Notes: generated from the letters alone by a model not told the origin. 33,936 nucleotides of DNA from Lentisphaerota bacterium (GCA_015061605.1 SUWH01000028.1:1-33936); one strand, 5' to 3'. Counted from the stretch's first letter, positions 1 to 8,599 are shown. Translations and numbers: made by a program.

Positions 1-124
1 AACGGTAATCCCATTTGGTCCGATCAAGTTCGGTGCCGTCAAATTCATCGTTCCAGACCAGTTTCCACTTTTTCCCGTCGGGCAGAAAACTGGGATGATG
101 ATCTTTATAGTCGAATTGCTGCAT
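1..124 (-). CDS. GH16 family glycoside hydrolase paralogue, N-terminal fragment cut by window edge
   Basis: The first 41 codons of a gene read leftward out of the window. The translation begins MQQFDYKDHH and continues with WKLVWNDEFDGTELDRTKW; by eye 34 of 41 residues match the start of the complete GH16 protein just upstream (176-991). The segment WNDEFDGTELD is the usual N-terminal beta-strand region of GH16 enzymes. The catalytic motif lies outside the window, so activity cannot be judged. An AGGAG ribosome site lies just before the ATG at 122-124. There is no signal peptide at the start. It is most simply a tandem duplicate of its neighbour, separated from it by 51 bases that also hold a possible promoter. 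Confidence 0.85.
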   Translation of the reverse strand, partial: MQQFDYKDHHPSFLPDGKKWKLVWNDEFDGTELDRTKWDYR

Positions 125-150
125 TTTTTCTCCTCTATTCTTGGATCAAT

Positions 151-179
151 TTTACAGGTATGAGTACTTTTATTGTCAA
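151..179 (-). promoter_or_regulatory. Candidate promoter for the truncated GH16 paralogue
   Basis: On the minus strand TTGACA (174-179) is followed after 17 bases by TGTAAA (151-156); TAAAAT (149-154) would be a better hexamer but at 19 bases. The -35 overlaps the stop codon of the upstream GH16 gene. Without it the two genes would simply be co-transcribed. Confidence 0.35.
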
Positions 180-991
180 TCCACCTGATCAAAGACACGG
201 ACATAGTCGACTTCAAAATATTCCGGGAGTTCCATCTTTTTCAACTGCTCATGGGGAACAGGAGGATCACTGCGGTAGCCCATGCATTCGGTCGAAACCA
301 GAATGAACTGTTCCACATCGGAAACCGGTCCTTCAATGCGGTTGACCTCCACACCGTCGGTGTAGAAAACATACCCATCCGGACTCCAGTCCACGCCGAA
401 ACGGTGCCAGTTGTCAGGAGTATCTTCCAATACAAATTTACGATGTCCCCAGGTGGCAAGATTTTTACCGTAGCCGCCCCAGATGGTACCGCAGCGGATG
501 AGTTTTTTATCAGGATAGTCCTGGGACTCCATAATGTCGCATTCGACACCGCACTGCTTCGGGTCGGGGTGGGCACCGATGGATGGAGACTGAAGCCAGA
601 AAGCCGTCCACCATCCGGGCTGACGGTTCAGACGGCAGCAGATCTCATAATAGCCGTATTTGTGGAGAAAAAGCGGCTTGACATGTTCACCGAAGTTCCA
701 GAAATTTTCAGTATCTTTGGGAATATCGTAAGTAAGTGAAGCCGTCTGCAGATGCGGAGAGCAGTACTGATCGCCTTTTTTGACCACGTGGAGCTTCAAG
801 TGGCTGTTGCCGTCCAGTTCCACACCTTCGGTGGTGAATGCCGGAAAAGGTTTGCCCCAGAAGTTGAGCCGGAATGTCCATTTGGTACGGTCAAGTTCGG
901 TACCGTCAAATTCATCGTTCCAGACCAGTTTCCATTTCTTCCCTTCGGGGAGAAAGCTGTACTGATGATCCTGATAATCAAATTTCTGCAT
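176..991 (-). CDS. Glycoside hydrolase family 16 (beta-bulge type, laminarinase/agarase-like)
   Basis: A 271-residue protein that is essentially one GH16 beta-jelly-roll domain. The family signature E-x-D-x-x-E is present as ECDIME at residues 150-155, so the nucleophile would be E150, the assisting acid D152 and the acid/base E155. The extra residue is the beta-bulge form typical of laminarinases, agarases and carrageenases. Supporting family features are WNDEFDGTELD near the N terminus, YGYYEICCRL, GWWTAFWLQS, and the closing FEVDYVRVF strand. It should hydrolyse internal beta-1,3 or beta-1,4 linkages of a glucan or galactan; the substrate cannot be read from sequence. There is no signal peptide or extra binding module, so either export is non-classical or it acts inside the cell on imported oligosaccharides. 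The start has an AAGGGAA site and a good upstream promoter. It is divergent from the IclR-type regulator, which may control it. Confidence 0.9.
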   Translation of the reverse strand: MQKFDYQDHQYSFLPEGKKWKLVWNDEFDGTELDRTKWTFRLNFWGKPFPAFTTEGVELDGNSHLKLHVVKKGDQYCSPHLQTASLTYDIPKDTENFWNFGEHVKPLFLHKYGYYEICCRLNRQPGWWTAFWLQSPSIGAHPDPKQCGVECDIMESQDYPDKKLIRCGTIWGGYGKNLATWGHRKFVLEDTPDNWHRFGVDWSPDGYVFYTDGVEVNRIEGPVSDVEQFILVSTECMGYRSDPPVPHEQLKKMELPEYFEVDYVRVFDQVD

Positions 992-1034
992 TTTTTCAAT
1001 TCCCTTTCATGTTAAAATTGCGGATTTAAGGTGA

Positions 1035-1063
1035 AATATAACATGGCAATCGCAAAAAATCAA
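1035..1063 (-). promoter_or_regulatory. Promoter of the GH16 genes
   Basis: Minus-strand TTGATT (1058-1063), 17 bases, then TATATT (1035-1040). Transcription would start near 1028, leaving a leader of about 37 bases before the ATG at 991. Spacing and -10 hexamer match five other promoters in the window. Confidence 0.65.
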
Positions 1064-1110
1064 GAAAAATCAACGCTTTTTTGTTGAATTTTAAAATATT
1101 TGTGTTACAT

Positions 1111-1116
1111 TATAAT
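1111..1116 (+). promoter_or_regulatory. Possible -10 box for the IclR gene
   Basis: A perfect TATAAT lies 60 bases upstream of the IclR ATG in very AT-rich DNA. No good -35 lies at 16-18 bases, so this could be an activator-dependent promoter or chance in an AT-rich spacer. Confidence 0.3.
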
Positions 1117-1176
1117 CGTAATATATTTGAAAATAAAATTATAAGTTCATAATATGAATTTAATCCGGGTGAAAAA

Positions 1177-1932
1177 ATGGTGAATGCAATAGAAAAATCC
1201 TTTCTTATTCTGGAAAAGATCGCATCCAGTGAACTTGCGGCATTGACACCGGCACAGCTCGCAGACGAATTGAAATTGAACCGGGCAACCTGTTCGCGGA
1301 TATTGAAACAACTTCTGGGGATGGGGTATGTGATAAAGATCTCCCGGCAGCAGGGCTATGCCGCCGGCCCCAGACTGCATACCGTCGGAAACATCTGCCA
1401 CTACAGTAAATTGCTGCTGCAATGCGCAATTCCGGTCATTGACCGCTGCGCATCCGAATTGCAGGGTTCCGTACTGCTCTCTCAACTTTGCAACGGCAGA
1501 CGGTACATACTCCACCACCGCAACTGCGATCCGGCACTGCACGTGAATATCAACCGCCCCTGTTATGACGATATATTTGTTACGGCGACCGGACTGCTGC
1601 TGGCGGCATATTGCAGTAAAAGTGAAAGAGTGAACTGTTTCAAAATACAGAAGCTGCACAACGGAGCATTTCCGGAGGAATTTTCAAATGCGGAAGCGAT
1701 ACACGATAAACTGGACAATATCCGCAAACAAGGCTGTGTGAAGATGGATCGCGGTTACCAGTGGGTCTATGCCTACCCGGTCAAAACCGGCAATCAGGTC
1801 AATACTGCCGTCGGAATGAGCATATTGAAAAGCCGTCACACTCCGGAACTGCATCAGAAAATATGCCGGACTCTGGAAGCTGCGGCAGAGGAAATATCGC
1901 ATTATTCAGAAATGAAACTTGTTATAGGATGA
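1177..1932 (+). CDS. IclR-family transcriptional regulator
   Basis: A 251-residue protein with the IclR layout: an N-terminal winged helix-turn-helix (about residues 3-65) and a C-terminal effector-binding GAF-like domain. The opening VNAIEKSFLILEKI matches the first helix of the family. LTPAQLADELKLNRATCSRI with LKQLLGMGYV gives the helix-turn-helix. The effector domain is divergent but keeps family-like stretches such as YDDIFVTATGLLLAAY and AVGMSIL. IclR proteins usually sense small carboxylic or sugar-derived metabolites and control adjacent catabolic operons. Here the gene is divergent from the GH16 pair and six bases upstream of a UlaG-like hydrolase, so both are plausible targets. The ATG at 1177 is preceded only by a weak GGGTGA site. 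Confidence 0.8.
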   Translation: MVNAIEKSFLILEKIASSELAALTPAQLADELKLNRATCSRILKQLLGMGYVIKISRQQGYAAGPRLHTVGNICHYSKLLLQCAIPVIDRCASELQGSVLLSQLCNGRRYILHHRNCDPALHVNINRPCYDDIFVTATGLLLAAYCSKSERVNCFKIQKLHNGAFPEEFSNAEAIHDKLDNIRKQGCVKMDRGYQWVYAYPVKTGNQVNTAVGMSILKSRHTPELHQKICRTLEAAAEEISHYSEMKLVIG

Positions 1933-1938
1933 AGGAAA

Positions 1939-2640
1939 ATGGTTGAAATCTGCTGGCTCGGACAGGGCGGTTTTCTGATTGCAACCCCCGAAAGCCGGGT
2001 GGTCGTCGATCCCTATTTAAGCGATTGTGTGTTTAAAAAACAGCAGCTGGCGCGACTGCATCCGTTTCCGGTCGCTCTTGATGAGTTGAAACCGGATATA
2101 CTGCTGATCAGCCACGATCACATGGATCACCTCGATCCGGAAGGTGTGCCGCAGATATTTGAAATGTATCCCTCCTGCCGTTATCTTGCCACCGCGCGGG
2201 CATACAGACATCTGGCAGAACTCGGGATACCGGAGAATTTGAGCACTCTATTCTCCCCCGGAGACAAATTCCGGTACAATGACTTTATCATAAGCCGGAT
2301 ACCGGCATTTCACAGCGATCCGGAGGCATGCGGATTTCTGATCGAAGCGGAAAACAAACGCATCATCATCACCGGCGACACCGTTTTTGATGACGCCCTC
2401 TTTGTACCGGAACTCAACAACGCCGATCTGCTGCTGATCTGTATCAACGGCAAACTGGGCAATATGAACGATGTCGAAGCTCTGGAATATGTAAAACGCA
2501 CCCGTCCGGCAGCGGCATTGCCGATGCACATCGGCTTATTTGCCGAAAACAGCGCCGATCCGGCAGATTTTATTGCCGGTTGTACCAAACTCGGGATAAA
2601 ATCTGCCGCAATGATTCCGGGTAAACCGTTTACATTGTAA
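1939..2640 (+). CDS. UlaG-like metallo-beta-lactamase-fold hydrolase
   Basis: A 233-residue single-domain metallo-beta-lactamase-fold protein of the UlaG / L-ascorbate-6-phosphate lactonase type (COG2220). The metal motif H-x-H-x-D-H is seen as SHDHMDH (H59, H61, D63, H64). Other ligands are FHSDPEA, the GDT segment of IIITGDTVFDD, and the late histidine in LPMHIGLF. The opening ICWLGQGGFLI with VVVDPYLSD is typical of this subfamily. Members hydrolyse lactones or phosphoesters of small molecules in the cytoplasm; the exact substrate is unknown. It starts six bases after the IclR stop with an AAGGAAA site, so the two form an operon. It converges with the DegT gene, with nine bases between stops and no obvious terminator. 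Confidence 0.8.
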   Translation: MVEICWLGQGGFLIATPESRVVVDPYLSDCVFKKQQLARLHPFPVALDELKPDILLISHDHMDHLDPEGVPQIFEMYPSCRYLATARAYRHLAELGIPENLSTLFSPGDKFRYNDFIISRIPAFHSDPEACGFLIEAENKRIIITGDTVFDDALFVPELNNADLLLICINGKLGNMNDVEALEYVKRTRPAAALPMHIGLFAENSADPADFIAGCTKLGIKSAAMIPGKPFTL

Positions 2641-2649
2641 CAGAGCGAT

Positions 2650-3879
2650 TCACTTGCGCAGACCGGCAGCGACTTTGCGTACCGCCTGTGCCATTTCCAG
2701 AGCATCGGTTTCGGTGTAAAATTCACTCACCGGCAGCCGGATGGCGGTTGAAAGAACCTCTTCGGCGACCGGGCAAAGTCCCGCCGGATAATCATAACTG
2801 CGGCCGGAAATCACTTCAGCGGGCCAGACATTGCCGGGGAAGAAGCTCTTTTGTTCAAACAGTTTCTCCCGGTAGATGGGACGGGAGATGTAACCGGCAA
2901 GAGCAAAACAGCCTTCGGCGCGAACCGCTTCGGCAAAACGCGCGCCGTCACCGTCAAATACACCGGGAGTGAGGCGGAACATATAGAACCACCACGAACT
3001 TTCACAGTTTTCCTGAACCGCAGGCAAAATTATATCGGGTATGCCGGATAACTCCTCTGAAAGTATTGCCGCAAACCGGCGCCGTTTGGCAAGTATGTCA
3101 TCAAGTTTCCCGAATTGAGCCCTGGCGACCGCATACTGCAGTTCGCTGGCACGGTAACACGGAGCGAGATGTTCCAACCGGTCGCCGCGCCGGAGCCGGT
3201 CATAATATTTGTCCATATAATTATGGCAGCGGCCGTAGAAATCTTCATTATCGGTGATGATAAAGCCGCCGTCACCGGAACTCAAGTGTTTGGATTCATT
3301 GAGAGAAAATGCTCCGATATCACCGATAGTGCCGACCGGGCGGCCCTTGTACATCGCTCCGTAAGCCTGTGCGCAGTCCTCAATAAGCAAAAGGCTGTGT
3401 TTGCGTGCCAGTTCGACGATGGGATCCATATCACATGGGTTACCCGCCAGATGGACGACGATGATGGCACGGGTACGACTGGTGAGTACCTTTTCAATGG
3501 ATTGGGCGGTAATATTGTAGGTATGGGGATCGACATCCGCAAAAACCGGGATGAGATTCTGATACAGTACGCCGATAAGTGAACCTATATCAGTGATGGG
3601 AGAGGTGATTACCTCATATCCCGGTTCGATCAATCCGGCACCGACAGCGGCGTGAAGTGCCGCCGAACCGGAGCTGCATCCGGCGCAGTATTTCACCTTG
3701 AAATAATCTTTTACCGTATTGCAGAACTGGCCGACTTTATAGCCGCCCCAGTAGATGATACTGCCGTGGTCGAAACAATCTTTGATCTCATTCAATTCGG
3801 CATCATCATAGCGTTTACCGCTGCCAAGCGGGGTGGTCTTCACCGGAGTTCCGCCAAAGAGTGCAAGTTTATCTTTCAT
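2650..3879 (-). CDS. DegT/DnrJ/EryC1/StrS-type PLP aminotransferase
   Basis: About 409 residues, the normal length for this fold-type I aminotransferase family, which transfers amino groups from glutamate or glutamine to keto-sugars or keto-cyclitols. The PLP lysine lies in SLNESKHLSSGDGG (K197 from the ATG), matching the family pattern S-F/L-x-x-x-K-x-x-x-x-G-x-G-G. The acidic PLP contact is in LLIEDCAQAYGA and the phosphate-binding residues in CSSGSAALHAA. The opening LALFGGTPVKTTPLG resembles enzymes acting on inosose-like cyclitols or NDP-keto-sugars. An upstream in-frame TTG at 3894 is possible, but the ATG at 3879 has an AAGGA site at good distance. It is the last gene of the five-gene unit and overlaps the preceding amidohydrolase-like gene by 11 bases, indicating translational coupling. 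The product is unknown. Confidence 0.85.
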   Translation of the reverse strand: MKDKLALFGGTPVKTTPLGSGKRYDDAELNEIKDCFDHGSIIYWGGYKVGQFCNTVKDYFKVKYCAGCSSGSAALHAAVGAGLIEPGYEVITSPITDIGSLIGVLYQNLIPVFADVDPHTYNITAQSIEKVLTSRTRAIIVVHLAGNPCDMDPIVELARKHSLLLIEDCAQAYGAMYKGRPVGTIGDIGAFSLNESKHLSSGDGGFIITDNEDFYGRCHNYMDKYYDRLRRGDRLEHLAPCYRASELQYAVARAQFGKLDDILAKRRRFAAILSEELSGIPDIILPAVQENCESSWWFYMFRLTPGVFDGDGARFAEAVRAEGCFALAGYISRPIYREKLFEQKSFFPGNVWPAEVISGRSYDYPAGLCPVAEEVLSTAIRLPVSEFYTETDALEMAQAVRKVAAGLRK

Positions 3880-4603
3880 CGAGGATCCTTTCAATATTTC
3901 CGGAAACCATTCTGTCGATGATTTCCGGGGTCAATTTTTCATATTGCAGCTTGCTCAAAGCAGCATTTACACAGAAAAACGGGGCGTGCGAACCGAAAAG
4001 CATCCGGCTGGCGGGAAAAAACTCCACCGCTTTACGCAAAGCGGGGAAACCGTCGGCAAAAGCGATGTCGGCATAGATATTTTCTGCGGTAAGTCCCTGA
4101 AGTTCGCCGGAATATGCATTAAGGACAATAAACGGTTTTCCCGGAAAACTTTTGGCAAGTTCATTTATTTCGCCAACGGCGACCGGCGAAACTTTGCACA
4201 ACGGATGCTGACCGCGTTCATCCTCTTCGCGCACCGGGATGACCGGCACGATATTCTTTGCCAGAAGAGAGCCCACCATCTCCATACATTCACTTGAAAG
4301 CAAAGAATACTGGTGATAATTGGGATAAAGTACAACAAATTCACTTTCAATATCGCGCCACAAGCCGAAATCCGGACGGACGGCGGGAGCCGGAAAAAAT
4401 TCCGGAAAATTTTTGCAGGCGGCAAAAAGTTTTTCATTGGCTTCATAAATATTCATGGCAAAAGGCGCTTCCAGAGAACGCACCACGCCGCCGGAAATAC
4501 CGGAGACTGTCAGTTTGACTTTCAAATCAGCTGATTTTTCCAGCGGCAGATCGCGGAAGGGCCAGTGCCCGGTGGAGAGATTCACGTCAAATATTTTCAT
4601 CAT
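3869..4603 (-). CDS. Amidohydrolase-superfamily-like protein with degenerate metal ligands
   Basis: 244 residues with the outline of a short COG2159 amidohydrolase (TIM barrel) but without the canonical metal residues. The N-terminal strand reads FDVNLSTGHWPF (D6, N8, H13) instead of D-x-H-x-H. The C-terminal motif reads FGSHAPFF with H206 where the usual FGSDxP aspartate stands. The ending NIERIL is normal for the superfamily. It may bind metal differently, or be a catalytically inert partner of the intact amidohydrolase encoded immediately upstream; the two overlap by an ATGA (4600-4603), so they are made together. No transmembrane segment or signal peptide is seen. Family assignment is fair and function unknown. 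Related uncharacterised proteins with the W-P-F and GSH-x-P-F motifs may exist, but this could not be searched. Confidence 0.6.
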   Translation of the reverse strand: MMKIFDVNLSTGHWPFRDLPLEKSADLKVKLTVSGISGGVVRSLEAPFAMNIYEANEKLFAACKNFPEFFPAPAVRPDFGLWRDIESEFVVLYPNYHQYSLLSSECMEMVGSLLAKNIVPVIPVREEDERGQHPLCKVSPVAVGEINELAKSFPGKPFIVLNAYSGELQGLTAENIYADIAFADGFPALRKAVEFFPASRMLFGSHAPFFCVNAALSKLQYEKLTPEIIDRMVSGNIERILDER

Positions 4604-5337
4604 TTCAACAACTCCATTGCGTTGGTGTACAGGATCTTTTCCAAGTCACTTGAAGAAAGTCCCGCATCCAGAACCTTGTATTTCTGACAATCGAAATCCC
4701 GGCACGGCGCATCTGAACCGTACAGCAGCCGTTCTGCTCCGATACGTTTGACCGCATACTGGAGGAAACCGTCTTCCGGCTGCCCGCCGGAGGTATCGAC
4801 ATAGACATTGGGACAGTCAGCTATATATTCCACGCCGCGATAACCGCATCCGCAGAGGTGTGCCATAACGATTTTCACTTTGGGATAACGTCTGGCAAGT
4901 ACCGCGACATCAATGGGATCAGATTCATACGGGTACTTCATTACGGTTTTGAACCAGCAGTGCTGCAGCAGCGGACGGTCATATTTTTCCAGCTCCTCCA
5001 TCAGAGTTTTCATCAACGGACTCTGACAGCACAGGGATATTTCCAGCTTGACCCCTTTTATACCTTCGTGAGCAAAACAGCGGGCAACTTCGGAACGGAT
5101 GAAGTCCGGATCCAATGCCGGATTCATAAAACAGAAACCGTCTGCCATATCGCGGTGCTTTGCCACTTCGGCAATGGTATCATCGTTTATCTCCTGCACC
5201 TGGGCGGCATCAGGGGTTTCGCCGTGGCGCAGCACATCGCCCAGTAAAAGGATACGGTCAATGCCGCAACGGCGGGCTTCAGTGTAAATGTCTATCGTAT
5301 TGTTTTGAAAATTATGGGTATGAATGTCGTAAATCAT
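4600..5337 (-). CDS. Metal-dependent amidohydrolase (COG2159-type TIM barrel)
   Basis: 245 residues with an apparently complete active site: H6 and H8 in YDIHTH, K97 in IKGVKLE, H126 in LLQHCW, H160 in VMAHLCG, and the catalytic aspartate D209 in LLYGSDAP. This arrangement is typical of amidohydrolase_2 enzymes, which hydrolyse or decarboxylate small cyclic or carboxylated compounds in the cytoplasm. The length is at the short end for the family. The gene begins two bases after the stop of the propeller gene with a strong GGAGGT site inside that gene's last codons, and its own stop overlaps the next start. The context (carboxypeptidase, propeller, second barrel, aminotransferase) suggests an intracellular step in degrading an unusual amide or cyclic substrate, but that is inference. 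Confidence 0.8.
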   Translation of the reverse strand: MIYDIHTHNFQNNTIDIYTEARRCGIDRILLLGDVLRHGETPDAAQVQEINDDTIAEVAKHRDMADGFCFMNPALDPDFIRSEVARCFAHEGIKGVKLEISLCCQSPLMKTLMEELEKYDRPLLQHCWFKTVMKYPYESDPIDVAVLARRYPKVKIVMAHLCGCGYRGVEYIADCPNVYVDTSGGQPEDGFLQYAVKRIGAERLLYGSDAPCRDFDCQKYKVLDAGLSSSDLEKILYTNAMELLK

Positions 5338-5339
5338 TG

Positions 5340-8300
5340 TTATTTACCTCCGATTTTCCAACTGCCGACATTTTCGCGCTGAATAAAATATATCCTGCCG
5401 TTCAGAACAGCACTTCCGGCGGTAAGATGCCAGGGAGTACGGGCGACCGGGATCAATTTACCGGATTTGGGATCGATTTCCGAAATGGTGCGCCCCTGAA
5501 GCAGGAACATCCGTTTGCCATCGGGAGTTTTCAACAGCGGATTACGGGAAATCGCTCTGCCCTCCATCTCAAAACTTCCGGTAAGATTCCAACTTTTTTT
5601 GTCCACCTGATAGAGAATACCATCATTGGCGGCAACATAGATCCATTTGCCGAACTCCCGGACACCGAAAATGTGCCGGACACCGGGGAACTTCAAACTT
5701 TTAACGACTTTTTTGCTTTTCCAATCCATCATAAACAAAGTTGCGGCAGTCGCTTTTTCTTTTCCGCCGCCGGGAGCTTCAATACTGGTTCCGCCGACCA
5801 GATCCCCTTTTGAGGTGAAATACATATCAATACAGCTTTCGCCGGGAAGCCAGTCGGAAACTTCACTTATCTGTCCGTTTCTGCTGTTCCAGATGCCGAA
5901 ACCGCCTCCGGTAAGGCCGTAATTGGCAAAACCGGCGATGACCACCTCCAGAGTAACCGGATTGACTGCGATGGTACGGGGACGGGTGATGAGATCCGGC
6001 CACGCCGCGAGGATATCGGGGTTTTTTACTGCTGAAGCGGCAACTTTCTGTACTTCGCGGGCAGTCGGGGACAATTCAATACCGACGATACCGAAATAAT
6101 GATTGCCTTTGGGCCGTTTTTTCAAGTTGAATGCGACCTGAAAATTTCCCTTCGACAACTCAAACGGACCGGCATTAAAGATTTTTCCGCTCTGCCGGAT
6201 GGGATTCTGGGTATTGACAGTGAATTGCTGATCACCGGCTTTGACCGTGACATCGCCATAGGAGCCGGATTCCAGAAATTGCAGATTGAGGAAATATTTT
6301 CCGGCAGAAGTGACCGGCAGATTGAGAATAAATTCATTGTCATCGCTTGCGGCTGTACCAAAAAGAATTCCCATGACCGGCAGGACGCGGAATTCTCCAT
6401 TGCGCACATTGGAGGTTTCCTGCAATTTTTTAAATGGAATACCGAAGTTTACCGGACGGTTGCTGACATAATGCACCGGGAGTGACGGATCATAACTCCA
6501 GAGTCTGCCTCCGGCATATTCACAGGCATAAAGTTTGCCGTTGAAACTCACCATGTTGCAGAAGTTGCCGCCGCCGACACGGGGATTCATCCCCAGATCG
6601 GTTATTTTACCGGTAGATACATCCAGTTTTCCCAGATGATGCGGATGGGAACTGCTGACATAGATATTGCCGTCCGGACCGGAAGCAAGTGAAGTCAGAT
6701 TCAAACCGCCGGAAACGTAATCAAACTTGATTTTTTTCAAACTGCCGTCAACTTCCCGGATGCCGATCTCCCGTTTATCCATATCATAATACTGAACCAT
6801 GGAACCGTCAGCAAATTTATTCAAACTGTGCTGATATTTGACACTTTTAATGGGCTGCGGATCCGGACAGCGGACGCCTTTTTCCACGATTTTGCCGCCC
6901 AGACATTTGGCACGGAAGGACATAAAGGAGACATAAACATAACCGTCTTTACCGGCAGCCACGCTGGCAGTACCCAGTTTGCGGAGATTTTCCGGAAGCA
7001 GTTGAGTGCGTTTGCCGGTTTTGGGATCATAAGCGATGATATTGGCTCTGGCAGTACCGATACCGGCATAGACGATGCCCTCTTTATCCACCGCAAGATA
7101 TGAACAGTAATCTTCCTTATCATCCATGCGGCCGAGAAATTCTGAAGTGCCTTTTTCCGGATCGACGACCGCAAAATTGCTGGAGTATGCGCCGCCCATA
7201 TAAACTTTGCCGTCCGGTCCTTCGGTGGCGCACAAATTGGATGAAGCACATTTGCCGGCGACTTTGAACTTCCGGGTTTTCAGGTCAAAAATATGGACCT
7301 GACCGCCGATGCCGTAAACATATTTTCCGGAACGGGTGAGAACTCCGCCGAAAACCGAACCACGCGTATTGGTGAAATGCTGTTCTGTCTTTCCTGATCC
7401 GACATCGGTAAGCAAAATGTATACATTGCCTTCGTCTCCGGGATTGCAGAGGATGAAGCGGCGGCCGGCCTCATCGTTGAACGCAATAAAATTACGCACT
7501 TCGGCAGAGGCGACTCCGACTCCATATTTGACAAAGCCGGTCGAAACCGGCTCTGTTGGACGCTTTATCAGCTTGATGTTTTTGATGATTGTTTCTGTTG
7601 GTTTTCCCGGCCCCCGCCTGCCGGAATAAAATTGCAGTTTTACAATGGGCGAAGTTTCCGGAGATTTGATATCTTTTGGTATATTGATGACATTACCGCC
7701 GTTGCGGCCGGGCGTACAGACCAGTGTCACGCCTTTGGTGATATCCTTACGGCAGGCAAATGAAGCAACGATCCTGCCTTCTGCATCGCGGCACTTGACA
7801 TAAAATCCGTCACTTCCGGCGTAATTAAGAGTTTTAACATCCAGAGAAAGAGAGTTTCCGGCGATAACAAAGGGACGGACCTCCACATCTGCAATAAGAT
7901 AATCGTACTTTTGATATTTGGTTTCGCTCTTAAGAGTGATCGTCTGATCCGGAGCGATGACTGCCTCCGCTTTACCTTTGGGGACAGTCGCTCTGGAGAC
8001 CCGGTAGAGTTTCACCGCTCCGGGGGCAGTTTGAGCTTCAGGCGAAACCGAAGATTTTCCGACCCGGTCGATCAGGCGCAAATTACTCACTTCAGTATTG
8101 TAATTTGGAGCCGGTCCGCGGCGGCAGAGGTAAAAGGTCAGTGCAGTTATTTCGGCATCGGGATCACTTTTGACATCTTTGGCAATAAAGGTCACACCGC
8201 CGGCACTGCTGCCGGGGGTGCAAATCATGGCGTTGGAGTCGGTAAGCGGTTTGGTGGTGGCAAATGAAGCCACGATTTTGCCGGAAGCATCAGTGGCTTT

Positions 8301-8585
8301 GACGTAAAACGCATCCCGTTCATGGTAGGGGGAAACGATCGAAAAAGCCAGACTTTTACCGGCAAGTGAAAACGGTTTGACCTGTATTCTGGAGATCAGA
8401 TAGCCGAATTTACCGGAGAACTTCACCTCACCGGTAAATTTCACGTTGCCATTACCATCCAGAACCGTCGAAGCTTTTCCGGGGTTCGGCACATAGCAGC
8501 TCAAAACTTTCTGCAGAACGACCGGTTCGGCTCCGCAGAGGATGGCGCAGAATGCCAACAACGGGAGCAAAAAGAACTTTTTCAT
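5340..8585 (-). CDS. Large secreted multidomain beta-propeller protein
   Basis: 1081 residues with an N-terminal signal peptide (MKKFFLLPLLAFCAILCGA, cleavage likely after A19). Residues about 24-174 and 190-342 are two copies of one module. Compare YLISRIQVKPFSLAGKSL with YLIADVEVRPFVIAGNSL, and GKIVASFA with GRIVASFA; both copies end in RRGP and a strand such as NLRLI or NIKLI. They look like beta-sandwich carbohydrate-binding modules. From about 355 to 745 there are repeated blades with motifs such as GPDGKVYMGG, AAGKDGYVYVS and ASGPDGNIYVSS, as in PQQ/SMP-30-like propellers. A malectin- or CBM-like insert (about 765-855, GKYFLNLQFLESGSYGDVTV) is followed by more blades to the C terminus. 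No catalytic residues were recognised. It is probably a periplasmic or surface glycan-binding protein. SD AAAGGTAA precedes the ATG. Confidence 0.75.
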   Translation of the reverse strand: MKKFFLLPLLAFCAILCGAEPVVLQKVLSCYVPNPGKASTVLDGNGNVKFTGEVKFSGKFGYLISRIQVKPFSLAGKSLAFSIVSPYHERDAFYVKATDASGKIVASFATTKPLTDSNAMICTPGSSAGGVTFIAKDVKSDPDAEITALTFYLCRRGPAPNYNTEVSNLRLIDRVGKSSVSPEAQTAPGAVKLYRVSRATVPKGKAEAVIAPDQTITLKSETKYQKYDYLIADVEVRPFVIAGNSLSLDVKTLNYAGSDGFYVKCRDAEGRIVASFACRKDITKGVTLVCTPGRNGGNVINIPKDIKSPETSPIVKLQFYSGRRGPGKPTETIIKNIKLIKRPTEPVSTGFVKYGVGVASAEVRNFIAFNDEAGRRFILCNPGDEGNVYILLTDVGSGKTEQHFTNTRGSVFGGVLTRSGKYVYGIGGQVHIFDLKTRKFKVAGKCASSNLCATEGPDGKVYMGGAYSSNFAVVDPEKGTSEFLGRMDDKEDYCSYLAVDKEGIVYAGIGTARANIIAYDPKTGKRTQLLPENLRKLGTASVAAGKDGYVYVSFMSFRAKCLGGKIVEKGVRCPDPQPIKSVKYQHSLNKFADGSMVQYYDMDKREIGIREVDGSLKKIKFDYVSGGLNLTSLASGPDGNIYVSSSHPHHLGKLDVSTGKITDLGMNPRVGGGNFCNMVSFNGKLYACEYAGGRLWSYDPSLPVHYVSNRPVNFGIPFKKLQETSNVRNGEFRVLPVMGILFGTAASDDNEFILNLPVTSAGKYFLNLQFLESGSYGDVTVKAGDQQFTVNTQNPIRQSGKIFNAGPFELSKGNFQVAFNLKKRPKGNHYFGIVGIELSPTAREVQKVAASAVKNPDILAAWPDLITRPRTIAVNPVTLEVVIAGFANYGLTGGGFGIWNSRNGQISEVSDWLPGESCIDMYFTSKGDLVGGTSIEAPGGGKEKATAATLFMMDWKSKKVVKSLKFPGVRHIFGVREFGKWIYVAANDGILYQVDKKSWNLTGSFEMEGRAISRNPLLKTPDGKRMFLLQGRTISEIDPKSGKLIPVARTPWHLTAGSAVLNGRIYFIQRENVGSWKIGGK

Positions 8586-8599
8586 AATGCCATTTACCT

